DNA from: Limnephilus marmoratus
Lineage: Eukaryota > Arthropoda > Insecta > Trichoptera > Limnephilidae
Length of the DNA stretch: 64,000 nucleotides
Direction of reading: 5' to 3'
NCBI GenBank assembly: GCA_917880885.1
Contig: OU862913.1
Span: forward strand, 1,612,001 to 1,676,000
Below, one piece after another: positions 10,376-21,100 of this stretch. The notes under the pieces were generated by a model, which did not search any database, was not told the origin of the DNA, and saw only the letters and a program-made list of their open reading frames with translations. Position numbers and translations under genes: made by a program. The stretch's first letter is position 1. Each line of letters starts with the position of its first letter.

Positions 10376-10850
10376 GAATACTTGGAGCAGGTGGATGATT
10401 TCGTGTATTTAGGAAGTATGTTTACGAGAGATGGGAAGGCTTTTTTTACATGAGCTCCACACAAGGGGCTCTGAGAAAAATAATTTCCCTATGTCATCTT
10501 TGAGGATGCTGTGTGGAGGGTTTTTTTTTTAAGGAAAGGAAGGAGAGGAGAGTTCTGGGAAGGAAAAGGGTTTAAGGAGTGGGTAGGAATCTGGGGTTCA
10601 GTGTGTCCTGGTCGTCCGCCTCCAAGACCTAGACAAACCTCACCCCATGAACCCGGGCACCCCTGCTAAATCACCAAACGTAGCAAACCACTTGGGGTGA
10701 CCTATGGCAGAGGTGTTGGTTATCCAATAAAGGTTACCGGGGCGGCGGTACCCATTCCCGACTCCCGACGGATATTGAAAGAAGGGTGAATGCAGGTAAC
10801 TCTATTAATGGAGGACTGAATGCCGTTGCCGTTGACGTTGAAAAAAAAAT
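10376..10850 (+). pseudogene. LINE RT fragment interrupted by a SINE
   Basis: 10376-10440 encodes EYLEQVDDFVYLGSMFTRDGK and the frame resumes after the SINE with TDIERRVNAGNSINGGLNA (10767-10840). The same RT region is intact as protein text at 40.5 kb (DEFVYLGSMFIRDGKADRDI), so the SINE family 2 copy at 10441-10766 landed in a pre-existing LINE fragment. Confidence 0.85.
10441..10766 (-). mobile_element. SINE family 2 copy inside a LINE fragment
   Basis: Poly-T, 'acatgagctccacaca', decayed terminal stem-loop, then the GGTGTTGGTTATCCAATAAA box and CCCGACTCCCG end. Its host is the RT fragment described at 10376-10850. Confidence 0.85.
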
Positions 10851-11186
10851 CTTAGAGGCTCCCCTCTCCCCCCTCCCCCTTCCACCCTCTCCCATCCCCC
10901 CTCCCCCCTCCCCCCTCCCCCCTCCCCCGGTTCACAGTTCAATATTATACCCCTTACAATATTGCTGCAGTTCTTTCAAAATAGGAGAATTCGTTCCATA
11001 CAAAATGTATGGGGAAAATAATTTTCTTCGGAGTGGAACACCCTTTACTTTTAGGGGTATGAAAAATAAATGTTGGTCGATTCTCAGACCTACCAGATAA
11101 GCACACAAAATTTCATCAAAATTGGTCCAGCCGTTTCGGAGGAGTATGGTAACAAACACCGTGACACGAGAATTTTATATATTAGA
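10851..11186 (-). mobile_element. Helitron 5'-end segment (starts TCTAATATATAAAATTC)
   Basis: On the minus strand a TC start at 11186 begins TCTAATATATAAAATTCTCG and continues through the 'gtttgttaccatactcctc' and 'cgaaacggctggaccaatt' phrases that also begin the array at 12693. A C-rich tract (10858-10930) ends the recognisable part. Helitrons start with TC. No helicase is present, so it is a fragment. Confidence 0.6.
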
Positions 11187-11390
11187 CTAGCTGACCCGAC
11201 GAACTTCGTACCGCCTCAGAATCAATAGCTGTTGAATTAAATTCAGTTTTTTTATTAAATTAAAAATTACACAATGAAGCAATTATCAATGCGCAACTGT
11301 GCGTGTTTTGTTTTTGTCAGTATCAGAGATGGCGTTGTTTAAGGATTTATATTTTTGTGATTTTCTTACTTTTACAATTACTGCGAATGG
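11187..11390 (-). mobile_element. Helitron 3'-end segment (ends CGGGTCAGCTAG)
   Basis: The minus strand ends ACGAAGTTCGT-CGGGTCAG-CTAG at 11187: a small hairpin followed by CTAG, as in Helitron 3' termini. It abuts the TC start of the neighbouring segment with nothing between (CTAG|TC at 11187/11186). Confidence 0.6.
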
Positions 11391-11830
11391 GTGCCGCCGC
11401 CCCCGGAACCATTTATTGAATAACCAACACCTCTGCCATAGATCACCCCAAGGGGTTTGCTACGTTTGGTGATTTAGCAGGGGTGCCCGGGTTCATGAGA
11501 TGACTTATGTCTTTGTCTTGGCAGTTGATGCGCCTGCCCATCTGCTTCGTGGTTGGCCGGATCGAGAGAGACTGGTTGAGAGAGGCCTTTTGACCTTTCC
11601 AGCCGGACTCTCTCGCCCATTGCCTTGCACCACAATTGGAGGGATGGATTCATACGACCGTCACTCCCTTACACACTAACCCCCAGATTCCTACCCACCC
11701 CTCATACCTTTTTCCTTCTCAGAACTTTCTATCCTCCCCATTCCTTAAAAAGATCCTACACTCAGCATTCCCTAAGATGACATAGGTCCTGAGAGAAATT
11801 ATTTTCCACAGGGCCTCCTGTGTAAAAAAA
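11391..11830 (+). mobile_element. SINE family 2, near full length
   Basis: Starts GGTGCCGCCGCCCCCGGAAC and runs through GGATAACCAACACCTCTGCC-like, CCGGATCGAGAGAGACTGGT and CCCCCAGATTCCTACCCACC boxes to GGGCCTCCTGTGTAAAAAAA. About 440 bases; no ORF. The head shows no clear tRNA fold by eye; the origin of this family is unknown to me. Confidence 0.8.
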
Positions 11831-12084
11831 TGCGTTTCATTTCAGAGATTTATTATAATTATTGTATTTTTACTTTATAGGTTTTTCAGACATACGTTCA
11901 CCATTTGTCTCATTTTCGACTATTAACATTAATTTTATAAGAAAGAAGGGCAGCATTATATGATTAAAAACAAATGCATAATAATCAACACTTTGACATT
12001 TGACGTTTTTGAATGTTTGGAATTCACGCACACTTCAATATTATACCTCTCACAATATTCTTTCAAAATATGTAAATTCTTCGA
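11831..12084. other. AT-rich, nothing seen
   Basis: Short unique-looking AT-rich text leading into the tandem array. Confidence 0.4.
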
Positions 12085-12693
12085 CCTAACTAAAAAGTCG
12101 ATTCTCAGAACTAACATATAAGCATAAAAAATTTCATCAAATTTGTCCAAAAAAAAAAAAAAATAAAAATTCGGAGTGGAACACCCTTTACTTTTAGGGG
12201 TATGAAAAATAGATGTTGGTCGATTCTCAGACCTAACAAATACCTAAGCATAAAAAATTTCATCAAATTTGTCCAAAAAAAATAAAATAAAAATTCGGAG
12301 TGGAACACCCTTTACTTTTAGGGTTATGAAAAATAGATGTTGGTCGATTCTAAGACATAACAAATACCTAAGCATAAAAAATTTCATCAAATTTGTCCAA
12401 AAAAAATAAAATAAAAATTCGGAGTGGAACACCCTTTACTTTTAGGGGTATGAAAAATAGATGTTGGTCGATTCTCAGACCTAACATATAAGCATAAAAA
12501 ATTTCATCAAAATTGGTCCAGTCCAAAAAAAAAAAAAATTCGGAGTGGAACACCCTTTACTTTTAGGGGTATGAAAAATAGATGTTGGTCGATTCTCAGA
12601 CCTACCAGATAAGCACACAAAATTTCATCAAAATTGGTCCAGCCGTTTCGGAGGAGTATGGTAACAAACACCGTGACATGAGAATTTTATATA
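12085..12693 (-). repeat. Tandem array of Helitron 5'-end units
   Basis: Four to five units of 120-126 bp, each with 'gcataaaaaatttcatcaa', a poly-A run and GGAGTGGAACACCCTTTAC. Anchors at 12121, 12247, 12371, 12491 and 12612. The last unit continues to the TC terminus at 12693 (minus-strand TCTAATATATAAAATTC). The four overlapping short minus frames are repeat shadows. Confidence 0.9.
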
Positions 12694-12878
12694 TTAGAAG
12701 ATTAGATAGATAGATGTACCCAGATCTGGTACAATACTCAAATTACTTATAAACACCACCAAATGAATTATAATGCACTAATACTTGTAGTGAACTAAAC
12801 AAAATCTTGATGTTTTCTGGGTCACTAGGAGGATATTTCAAAATTTCATTCCAATGTACTGGAGTGTTACGCCTCCCG

Positions 12879-13221
12879 GCAAGGGCGGATCCAGGATTTT
12901 TTCTGGGAGAGCACAAGGCGCGGACGGGCAAAAAAATCAATTAAAAAATCAATAAAACCAAAAAAAGGCGGGGGTAGTGGGAGTGGGGAAATTTGGTGGA
13001 GGGGAGAACGGTGGGAGGAGTCAAAATTACATGGAAACATTGTAAGTAGAAGGGATTTACATGGTGCTATTATATTATTAACTAAATTAATTTTAGATTT
13101 AATTTTTTTGTTAATTTCTAAAGTTTCTAAAGTGCACAAATTAAAATATGAATTAAAATATGAAATAACTCCCACCGTTCTCCCCTCCACCAATTTCCCC
13201 ACTCCCACTACCCCCGCCTAA
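12879..13221. mobile_element. hAT-type terminus plus a GC-rich inverted repeat
   Basis: At about 12880 lies GCAAGGGCGGATCCAGGA, the terminal repeat of the element complete at 48417-48647, here without a visible partner. 12965-13018 (GGCGGGGGTAGTGGGAGTGG...) and 13168-13219 are inverted copies of about 52 bases separated by about 150 AT-rich bases. Confidence 0.7.
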
Positions 13222-13266
13222 TTAATTTTTGTACTTGTATTTTTAAGTTAGTTTTAAGTTTGCTCG

Positions 13267-13701
13267 TTAAGGCCCCGCAACTCGGATTTGTACCGATTTA
13301 TTACATATTTCCCTTAAACACGGTAAGTTTTAAAGCTCTTAAAAAAATATATGTTATTCTTGAAGATAATATCTAGACTTTGCCCGCGTCGAAACGCAAA
13401 TTATATAAAATTCCCTCGATAGAAAAAAATCGCAAAGTATGCTCCAAAAATTATTATTAGCACGTTTGTTTCAGTTATTTTACAAGTTATATGTATGAAA
13501 AAATTCACAGTGTTTCTTTAAATTCTGTTTAAGATAATGCCCGCAAGATTTTTGCTCTATTTTAAACGAGTCGTGTTTTATTAAACATTTTCGCAATTTT
13601 CGCGTCGATTTTGTCGCTGCAAATGTTAGCGCTCTCCTCTAACATTCGTAATTTCGTATCTCTCTATCTTCTTCTTTTCGGGCCGGGTTGCAGAGCCTTA
13701 A
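13267..13701. mobile_element. TTAA-flanked MITE
   Basis: TTAA at 13267-13270 followed by GGCCCCGCAACTCGG, and CCGGGTTGCAGAGCC followed by TTAA at 13698-13701: imperfect 15-base inverted termini with a TTAA duplication, as for piggyBac or Kolobok-type transposons. The 380-bp interior matches 786-1168. No ORF. Confidence 0.75.
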
Positions 13702-13800
13702 TGATACAGGCGTATCGAAACCGGTCGCAAAAATTAAAATCAAAGTAACAAATGTACATGGAAAATTAAAACTTTTCAAAACAAAAAAATAAATAAAATT

Positions 13801-14142
13801 TGTATGCGGCGAATAAAAACTACATTCAGAACATGAAATGTATGCGGCGAATAAAAACTACATTCAGAACATGAAATGTATGCGGCGAATAAAAACTACA
13901 TTCAGAACATGAAATGTATGCGGCGAATAAAAACTACATTCAGAACATGAAATGTATGCGGCGAATAAAAACTACATTCAGAACATGAAATGTATGCGGC
14001 GAATAAAAACTACATTCAGAACATGAAATGTATGCGGCGAATAAAAACTACATTCAGAACATGAAATGTATGCGGCGAATAAAAACTACATTCAGAACAT
14101 GAAATGTATGCGGCGAATAAAAACTACATTCAGAACATGAAA
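13801..14142 (+). repeat. 38-bp minisatellite, 9 copies
   Basis: Unit starts TGTATGCGGCGAATAAAAAC at 13801, 13839, 13877 and so on to 14105. Copies are virtually identical, so the expansion is recent. An ATG-containing unit of 38 bases shifts frame each copy; no protein is implied. Confidence 0.97.
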
Positions 14143-14329
14143 ATGTTTTTTTTTTATTCTGGCAGGACATGCGTAGTCGGCAACAAAAAAATTATAACTC
14201 CACTTCGAATAGGATAATGTTTTTCTTCGAAATGTGTCTGATAAAAACTGTGAATATATCTATTTACATCGGCAAATTTTTCTCGAGATCGACTCAAAAA
14301 GCACTCGCGATCGACCGTTTGAGCACCCC

Positions 14330-14528
14330 TGGTCTAGGTCTTAGAGGCGGATGACCAGGACATACTGAAGCCCAGATTCCTACCCACCCCTTAAACCCTT
14401 TTCCTTCCCAGAAATCTCCTCTCCTTCCTTTCCTTAAAAAAAAAAACCTCCACACAGCATCCTCAAAGATGACATAGGCCCTGAGGGAAATTATTTTCCT
14501 GGGGCTTCCTGTGTGGAGCTCATGTAAA
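14330..14528 (+). mobile_element. SINE family 2, 3' half
   Basis: Contains the CCTACCCACCCCTTAAACCC box, CTCCACACAGCATCC, the 3' stem-loop and GGAGCTCATGTAAAAAAA. It directly precedes a SINE family 1 copy. Confidence 0.8.
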
Positions 14529-14812
14529 AAAAATATATATAGTATATTTGCGGCACGTTCCAGAGTGGAAGATACTCTCAGTATCGCCCTGGTGTAAGAT
14601 CACCATTCAGAATTGAAACGTTGCTTGAAATGGCTTCTGCGATGAATGGTGACCAGATCTGAATAGCTAGGTACTTCCCCGCCTTTCTCTTCCCTATCGC
14701 CTTTCCCTCCCCACTGCCTTCAGCCTCACAACATACCCCAATTGGGGATGCCATAGTCCCACTGGCTCCAGACGGAGCAGTTGGGACTCTTGTGCGGTAT
14801 TCATGTAAAAAA
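14529..14812 (+). mobile_element. SINE family 1, headless copy
   Basis: Starts in the body ('tatatttgcggcacgttcc'), ends GTGCGGTATTCATGTAAAAA. The tRNA-like head is missing. The 40 bases after it (14818-14855) are a 5' scrap of SINE family 2. Confidence 0.8.
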
Positions 14813-14931
14813 AAGAATGGCAGGGGTGTTGGTTATCCAATAAATGGTTCCCCATATCGCCTCCAAAATTACCATAGAACCTTAAATGCAGATTTTAGGT
14901 CCGTTTCAGCTTTTGAACAGTTTGTGAGTAC

Positions 14932-15110
14932 CTGTTAAACCACCAGCCCCCTCCGCCATAGCTGTCTGAGCACGGGCAGCAGTTGGGCGCCAGATCGTGT
15001 CGCCGGTCTCGCGTGCTGAATCCGACCCCGCTGTGGTAGGACAGGCTGTCCGTAGCGTTGCCTCTGTAGCCGGTGATACTGAGAGCGAAGGCTTTGGACT
15101 CTGGAGCAAC
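14932..15110 (-). CDS. sca-like: Scabrous-like exon 9: fibrinogen domain, middle
   Basis: 179 bases, phase 0 to 2. Acceptor CTGTTTTCAG|GTTGCT, donor AACAG|GTACTC. Encodes ALSITGYRGNATDSLSYHSG, GFSTRDRRHDLAPNCC and YGGGGWWFN. This is the GYxGNAxDSLxYHxGxxFSTxDRDND...C...YGGGWW block. In the calcium-site stretch, DRRHD replaces the usual DRDND and extra cysteines are present, so calcium binding may be lost. The remaining domain (about 50 residues) is not found in 1-14.9 kb. Confidence 0.95.
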
Positions 15111-18100
15111 CTGAAAACAGACAAAAAGGTACATAATTGAAAAAGCAGATAACACTTGTAATCTAACCACTTATTTTTATTTTCCTAACACTCGTTAAAC
15201 ATTTATCGTAATTCGCTCCATCGTTAAAGCACATAAACTAATCGTAAAAATAATTCTCAAACCGCCGCTTACTACCAGCACTGATACGATCTTCAATACC
15301 TTCAATGGTATGGACATAAAACAGCTCTACTCAAGATTCATCTTAGTTAATTTGCACAAAAACAACAAAACACTATACAAAGCTACACAAACAATACGCA
15401 ATACCCGAGCCATAAACAAAGAACTTCTCCAAGCTCCTTTTTCCAAAACCTCCTTTGGACAAAGACAATCTAAATACACAGCTTGCAAACTATACAATAC
15501 ACTACCAGCTACGATCAGACAAACTGACACCTTGACAAAATTCAAACAAGATGTAAAAAATGGATTATACACAAGTATTGGACGCCACACTATTACAAAC
15601 ATCTGTAAAATAAATCACACATAGACAGAAATAACTACTCACTTACGACCTAACCCATATGAAATAAATGAAAATAATAAAATCCTGTCAAATTTAACTC
15701 CTTGAATAAATTAGACAGAATTTACTTCTTTACTTCATCTCCTCCAACAATTATAAGATAACTCTTTTTAAATGATTTACCCACCCTTCTAATCACCTTT
15801 CTGTTTTAGTTTCGATTCAAATTAATATGTATTTTACCTTAAATACTACGTAACTACGTTATTCGTTTATATACTTGTACGCCTGTCTCGACACAGGTAT
15901 ATCCTAGTGAGACAGGCATAAAAACCCAATGTACATATACTCTTTTATAGATAAATAAAAATAAAAAATGAATATTTAAAACATTTCCATGGCTAGCCAT
16001 TTATTTTAAAATGAAGCTATTGAAATACATAATCTATTATGATTATAGATGTCGCAAATCTGAACTTCGTTGACTATTTTATAACGATGTTAAAAAGATT
16101 TTTTCTCGCAGATTTTCTGCCAGCTGTTTACGGTTAAAATTAAGTCATTTTACCATAGATAATGCACCTTTCATTATCAAGTATACCATAGACAACATTC
16201 AGAAATCGAAAATATTTTATGTTGACTCGAATAAGTACCTCTCACAGCAGTTTCAAAATAAAAAAAAACACGCAGGATTCGCGCGGTAATAAACTTTACG
16301 ATTTTTTTATATTTTTTTATAAATCGTACAAATATGAGATAAACGATAAAATACAGGTTAATTTATTGGCTATTTAGCACCATAATAAGTTTTTATCTCT
16401 CCATGTTACAATTCGAAGGTATGATTTTTTTAATATTGGTTAACAATATATTTTTTAAATTACCTCAAATTGGTCGTACTCTGCCCAAACCATTTCCCCG
16501 TCAAAGTCCTCGAGTTCGACTCTCAGTTCCACAGAGGTGGAAGTGAGTGGGGAGGGCGACGAGACAAGACTTAGAAGCAAGGTTCCCAGCCAGTAGTCGC
16601 CTGTTGCCGCATCTCCAAAGCCCCACTTGTAGTCAGCCCAGGGCCGGGCAAAGTTTACCGAGCCACTGCTTCTGCGCTGGAATATCAGCTCTCCAGTCTT
16701 GCTGCAGAAATGCCTGGAAAGATAATAATTTAAGTGATCTTTAGTACACCTTAGATACATGAACAGCAGTAGAATATTCTTACCTGTCCGATATATCACG
16801 AATATTCACTTAAAATATCTCAAACGAAATGTCAGTTTTACGAAAACTTTGTGTTATTACCGCTTCACAATTAAAGCTCTATAAATGAAACATTTCTGAA
16901 CGTAGCCGAATACTAAAAACTGTTTTAGAAAGGTTACAAAATAAGCCTTAAAATTGTTATAATTGTTACAAATAAATATTAACATTTGTAAATATTAAAA
17001 ATTAGTATGCAAACATTAAAAAATGTAAAAATGACTCACGTAATGTTTTTATTATATGAAAACAGTACTAAAATCGCAGTTTATGTAAACAACAATACTT
17101 ATTCTATTGTGTAAATGTATAATAAACACTTTTGTCACCTCACTTTTTTATCATTTCATACAAAATATTTGATAAAAATTAACAATATCCAGCGGCCCGT
17201 AGGCGATTTGGTGGGTAAAATTCATGCCGACCGTGTGACTGACAGATTAGGTCTATTTACGTATTTCTATGGACAACTTCAATAGAGATGTGCAGCATGA
17301 TTCACTATCGACCTTTTACTTTTTGTTTTAAGGATGTAACTAAAATAATAACGGAGTTTTGACTGCTGTTGTCACTTTAAAGTAATATATATCTGCTTAC
17401 GTTGCTGACCGGCTGTATAGACCCTCAGCTCTAAAACTGCGAGCAGATATCTGCTGAACCGGGAGCACTTTTGTTTTGTACAGCCAAACGATGCTATAAA
17501 ATATTTCTTCCTATGGAAGGAGAGGGGGTCATTGGAGGTTATCCACCACTTACCCGCTCTGGTATAAGTAACAGATAATTACTCCTTCAATGCTCTCGCA
17601 AGGATTCTTAACTTTTTTTAAAGAACGAATCTACATTTCAGTTTGAACGAATCTAGACCTCCAGTGTCCCGTGTATATGTTGCGCTTAACCCTCCGCCCG
17701 TCGCGCCTTTTTTGTAACGCGAGATGTCGGGTGGGGTCGCTTGGGACCCCAAAAATAAATATGATTAAATTGTTGTTGTAGCATACATTTTATATGTTAT
17801 TTTAACTGATTACAGTCAGATGATAATGATTGCTTTGAAATGAAAAGAAATGTTAAAAATTAGTTATTTATTTTCAATGCAAGAGCTTAAAAATCAACAA
17901 GGAACATTTTTTTGAAATTTTGAATCATATTTTTTAATAGAAAACTTTAAAAAAAAATCTAACCAATTTCCATCAAACTCATAACTATTTGAGGTTGATA
18001 TAGACTTATTATTATTACGACAAAAAATCAACAAAATACAATAAAAAAAACATATGAACTTGATTTTTCATGGTATTTTGTTGATTTTTTTAGCCTCACG

Positions 18101-21100
18101 CCGAAACACAAGTCTGTATCTCACATCGCACATGCGCAAACTAAATTTTCTCAGCGTTTGCGTCAAGTATAGTCCCTTTTAGGAAGCTACCTAAAGTAAG
18201 AAATTAGTGGGAACATTTAAAATGAACATAATTAGCATTTCTGTAAAACCTGGGCTTTTAAAGACCCCACGCGACGGGTCGAGGGTTAAGTATTATTCGC
18301 ATTGCTTTATTTTGCAGTATTTGTATTTTTTTTCATTTTCTCTTCATTGAAGAGAAAAAGAATCCTTGAACAGTAATTAAAGTGTGGTGATATAATTTTA
18401 TTATATATTATCTGGCATGTTTCTTTATTTACTTTGTTTCTGATTCTACCAAGAAATGATATTTTTTTTGCAATGGGGTTGTAATAATCCAGAAACGTTT
18501 GCGAGGATGGAAAGAAAGTATTTTGAAAGTTTCAAACACATCCTATGCTTGACAACTTCATATACATATACCTACATATAAACTGATTCATAGCTTTAAT
18601 TCTTAAGAAATGTAGCATTAATAATTATTGAAAAACTAGCTAGTCCCGGCATGCGTTGCTATGCCATTGAATAAAGAAATTGTTTCTCCCTTAGTGTCCT
18701 TTCCCATTCGTCCCGTTCCCCTTCCGCCTCCCTTTCTTCTCCTGCGTCCTCTTCCTCTCTCGCGTTCCGACTCCGTTACCTCCACCTTTCTTCTCCCCAC
18801 TCCACTCCCCCCCCTTCCCCCTTCCCCCGTCCCGCGAACCACCCTCCCGAGTTCCCCTCCCCCGTTCCCCTTCCGCCTAACCCCGCCTTCCCTCTTCCCT
18901 TTCCCGCTCCCTCGTCCCGCCAACCCTTCTCCCATGTTCCATATATTTAATCCCAGTACATTCAGTTTTTAAACAGCCCGCGTGCCACCTTTTACAATTT
19001 TTATTAAAATTTCCATTTTTCATGTATATTAAATTTGGTACCTAACATAGGTACCTATTTAAAATATCTAAAATTCTTGATTCGATTCACACTAATAAAT
19101 TTATCAACTAATATTATAAATATCAACTAATCAAAAATAGAATCCTGATTTAATAAATAATCATTGTTTTGCAAAATGTCATTCTCAAATACGCGAACTG
19201 TCAAACGTGCGATGTTTTCTGAAATTATTCAATTTTCTGCGCAATTTTCTTAATTTTTCTCTCCGTAAGAACCATCCTCGTACTTCAAGGAATATTCTAA
19301 AAAAAGAATTAGCGAAATCGGTTCAGCTGCTCTCGAGATTTGCGCTTAGCAACAAATTCAGCGATTCATTTTTATATTATAGATAGCATCCCTCACTTGC
19401 TCTACAAGCTGTCTTTGAAAATAGATGTTACCTTCCAGGAATTTAGTGTCATCAACAGATTTAAACGTTGGAGCAAGTCTACTTTTACTTGATAAAAGAA
19501 TAGCATCTGATCGCTGGACATTCTGACCTACAATCGCAGGATTGAACATTTTACCCGCGAGCTCAAGAAATAGATTAGTGCTGTTGTCTTGACGGTTCAA
19601 CATACGAGATGCCAGTTTCACAGAACTCTTCTGACAACTCTCTCTTATTTGGGTTAAGATAACCTGGTTCTTTAGCTTTACGTCCTGCACAGCCTTTAAG
19701 GTTTTGGCTGGGAAAACACCATCACTCAATTTTCGCATAAAGAAAAGTTCGCATATTGTTTAGTTTTATCGTAAAAATCGCTGCTATTTCGCGTTTTAAC
19801 GTATTTATCGCTAAAAACACCATTATCGCTTTATTTCGCGAAAATATCGTTAACCCCTCCGCAACGTAAGCAGATATAAGCGGTAGAAATGGGACAGCAG
19901 TCAAGTACAATAAGCGTGTTTATACGTCAGCGCGTGTGTTTCCATAGAAATCGTTCTAACTCCGTTATTGTTTTAGTTACATCCCTAAAACAAAAAGTAA
20001 AAGGTCGATAGTAAATCGAGCTGTACATCCCTATTAAGTTGTCTATAGAAATACATAACAGGAATCAGCTGTCAGTCGCGTAGTTGACAAAAATATTTAC
20101 CCGCCCAAATTCCTACCGGCGGCTCGTCTGCGCTCGACATTTTAAATTTTTATTAAATATTTTTATATGAAATGATAAAAAAAGTAAGGTGACAAAAGTG
20201 TTTATTACACATATATACAATAGAATAAGTATTGTTGTTTGTTTACATAATCTGTGATTTTAGTTCCGTTTTCACATAACAACATTGCTTGAATCATTTT
20301 TACCTAATTTTAATGTTTGCATTCTAAATTTTAATATTTACAAATGCTAATAGTTATTTGTAATATAATAATTTGAAAGCTTATTTTGTAACCTTTTTAA
20401 AACAGTTTTTAATATTCGGCTAAATTCAGAAATGTTTCATTTATAGAGCTTTAATTGTGAAGCGGTAATAACAAAAAGTTTTCGTAAAATATCATTTCGT
20501 TTGAGACAGTTTAAGGGCTTAAAGGGCTTAAAGGGCGAATTTCGGAGGGGAATGCTATGAATCAGTGTATCTACATAAAAGCAAGCATATTATGATTTTT
20601 ATATATGTAAGATTACTAAATTCATTCTATACTGTGTGCTGCCTATTGTTAAGTTCAACCCTTTTTTAAAATTGATGAAGAAACTCACCTTGAATTGGGT
20701 AATCCACAAACATCCAGTTTGTCCAAGCCACTCGACAGTGCTTCAATCACTTTGCAAGAAAAGTGTTGGACGGTTATTGGCTTTTCAAATGAGATGCGGT
20801 GGTGAGGTTGTTGAAAAATTTGACAATGCTCCAAGTATTCTTCTGTCTCTAAAATATTGCCAGATTTTTGAGTCTCATCATATTTGTCCTCAGGGTTTTC
20901 GATTCCATGTTTTGATTTGTTATCTGAAATCATATGTTGATTTGTTACCTAAAATCATGTTGATTTGTTACCTAAAATCATTTTGATTTGTTATCTGAAA
21001 TCATATGTTGATTTGTTAACTAACAGCATATGTTGATTTGTTATCTAAAATCATTTTGATTTGTTATCTGAAATCATGTTGATTTTTTAACTGAAACCGT

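Larger units (their letters stand above)
16808..20516. mobile_element. DNA element with inverted terminal repeats of about 600 bp, in intron 7
   Basis: Left arm 16810 to about 17405 and right arm about 19861-20514 are inverted copies (e.g. 'tttcatttatagagcttta' against its inverse near 16880, and 'gtaagcagatat' inner ends). Both outer ends sit at TTAA (16810-16813, 20511-20514) followed by A(A/C)T(A/G)TCTCAAACGAAATG. Another arm occurs alone at 49.33-49.88 kb. The interior contains a piggyBac-type MITE, a Helitron, and a 118-codon frame. Family unknown; long arms recall Maverick/Polinton or long-TIR TTAA elements, but no diagnostic gene is visible. Confidence 0.7.

Noticed and set aside
13801..14142. 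Regular 38-bp units as a possible CRISPR array
   Set aside because: No spacers: units are contiguous and identical, in a eukaryotic context.
19384..19738. Extra Scabrous-like exon between exons 7 and 8
   Set aside because: Exons 7 and 8 join in matching phase directly, the frame carries its own stop once the Helitron is ignored, and it sits between the arms of a transposable element.
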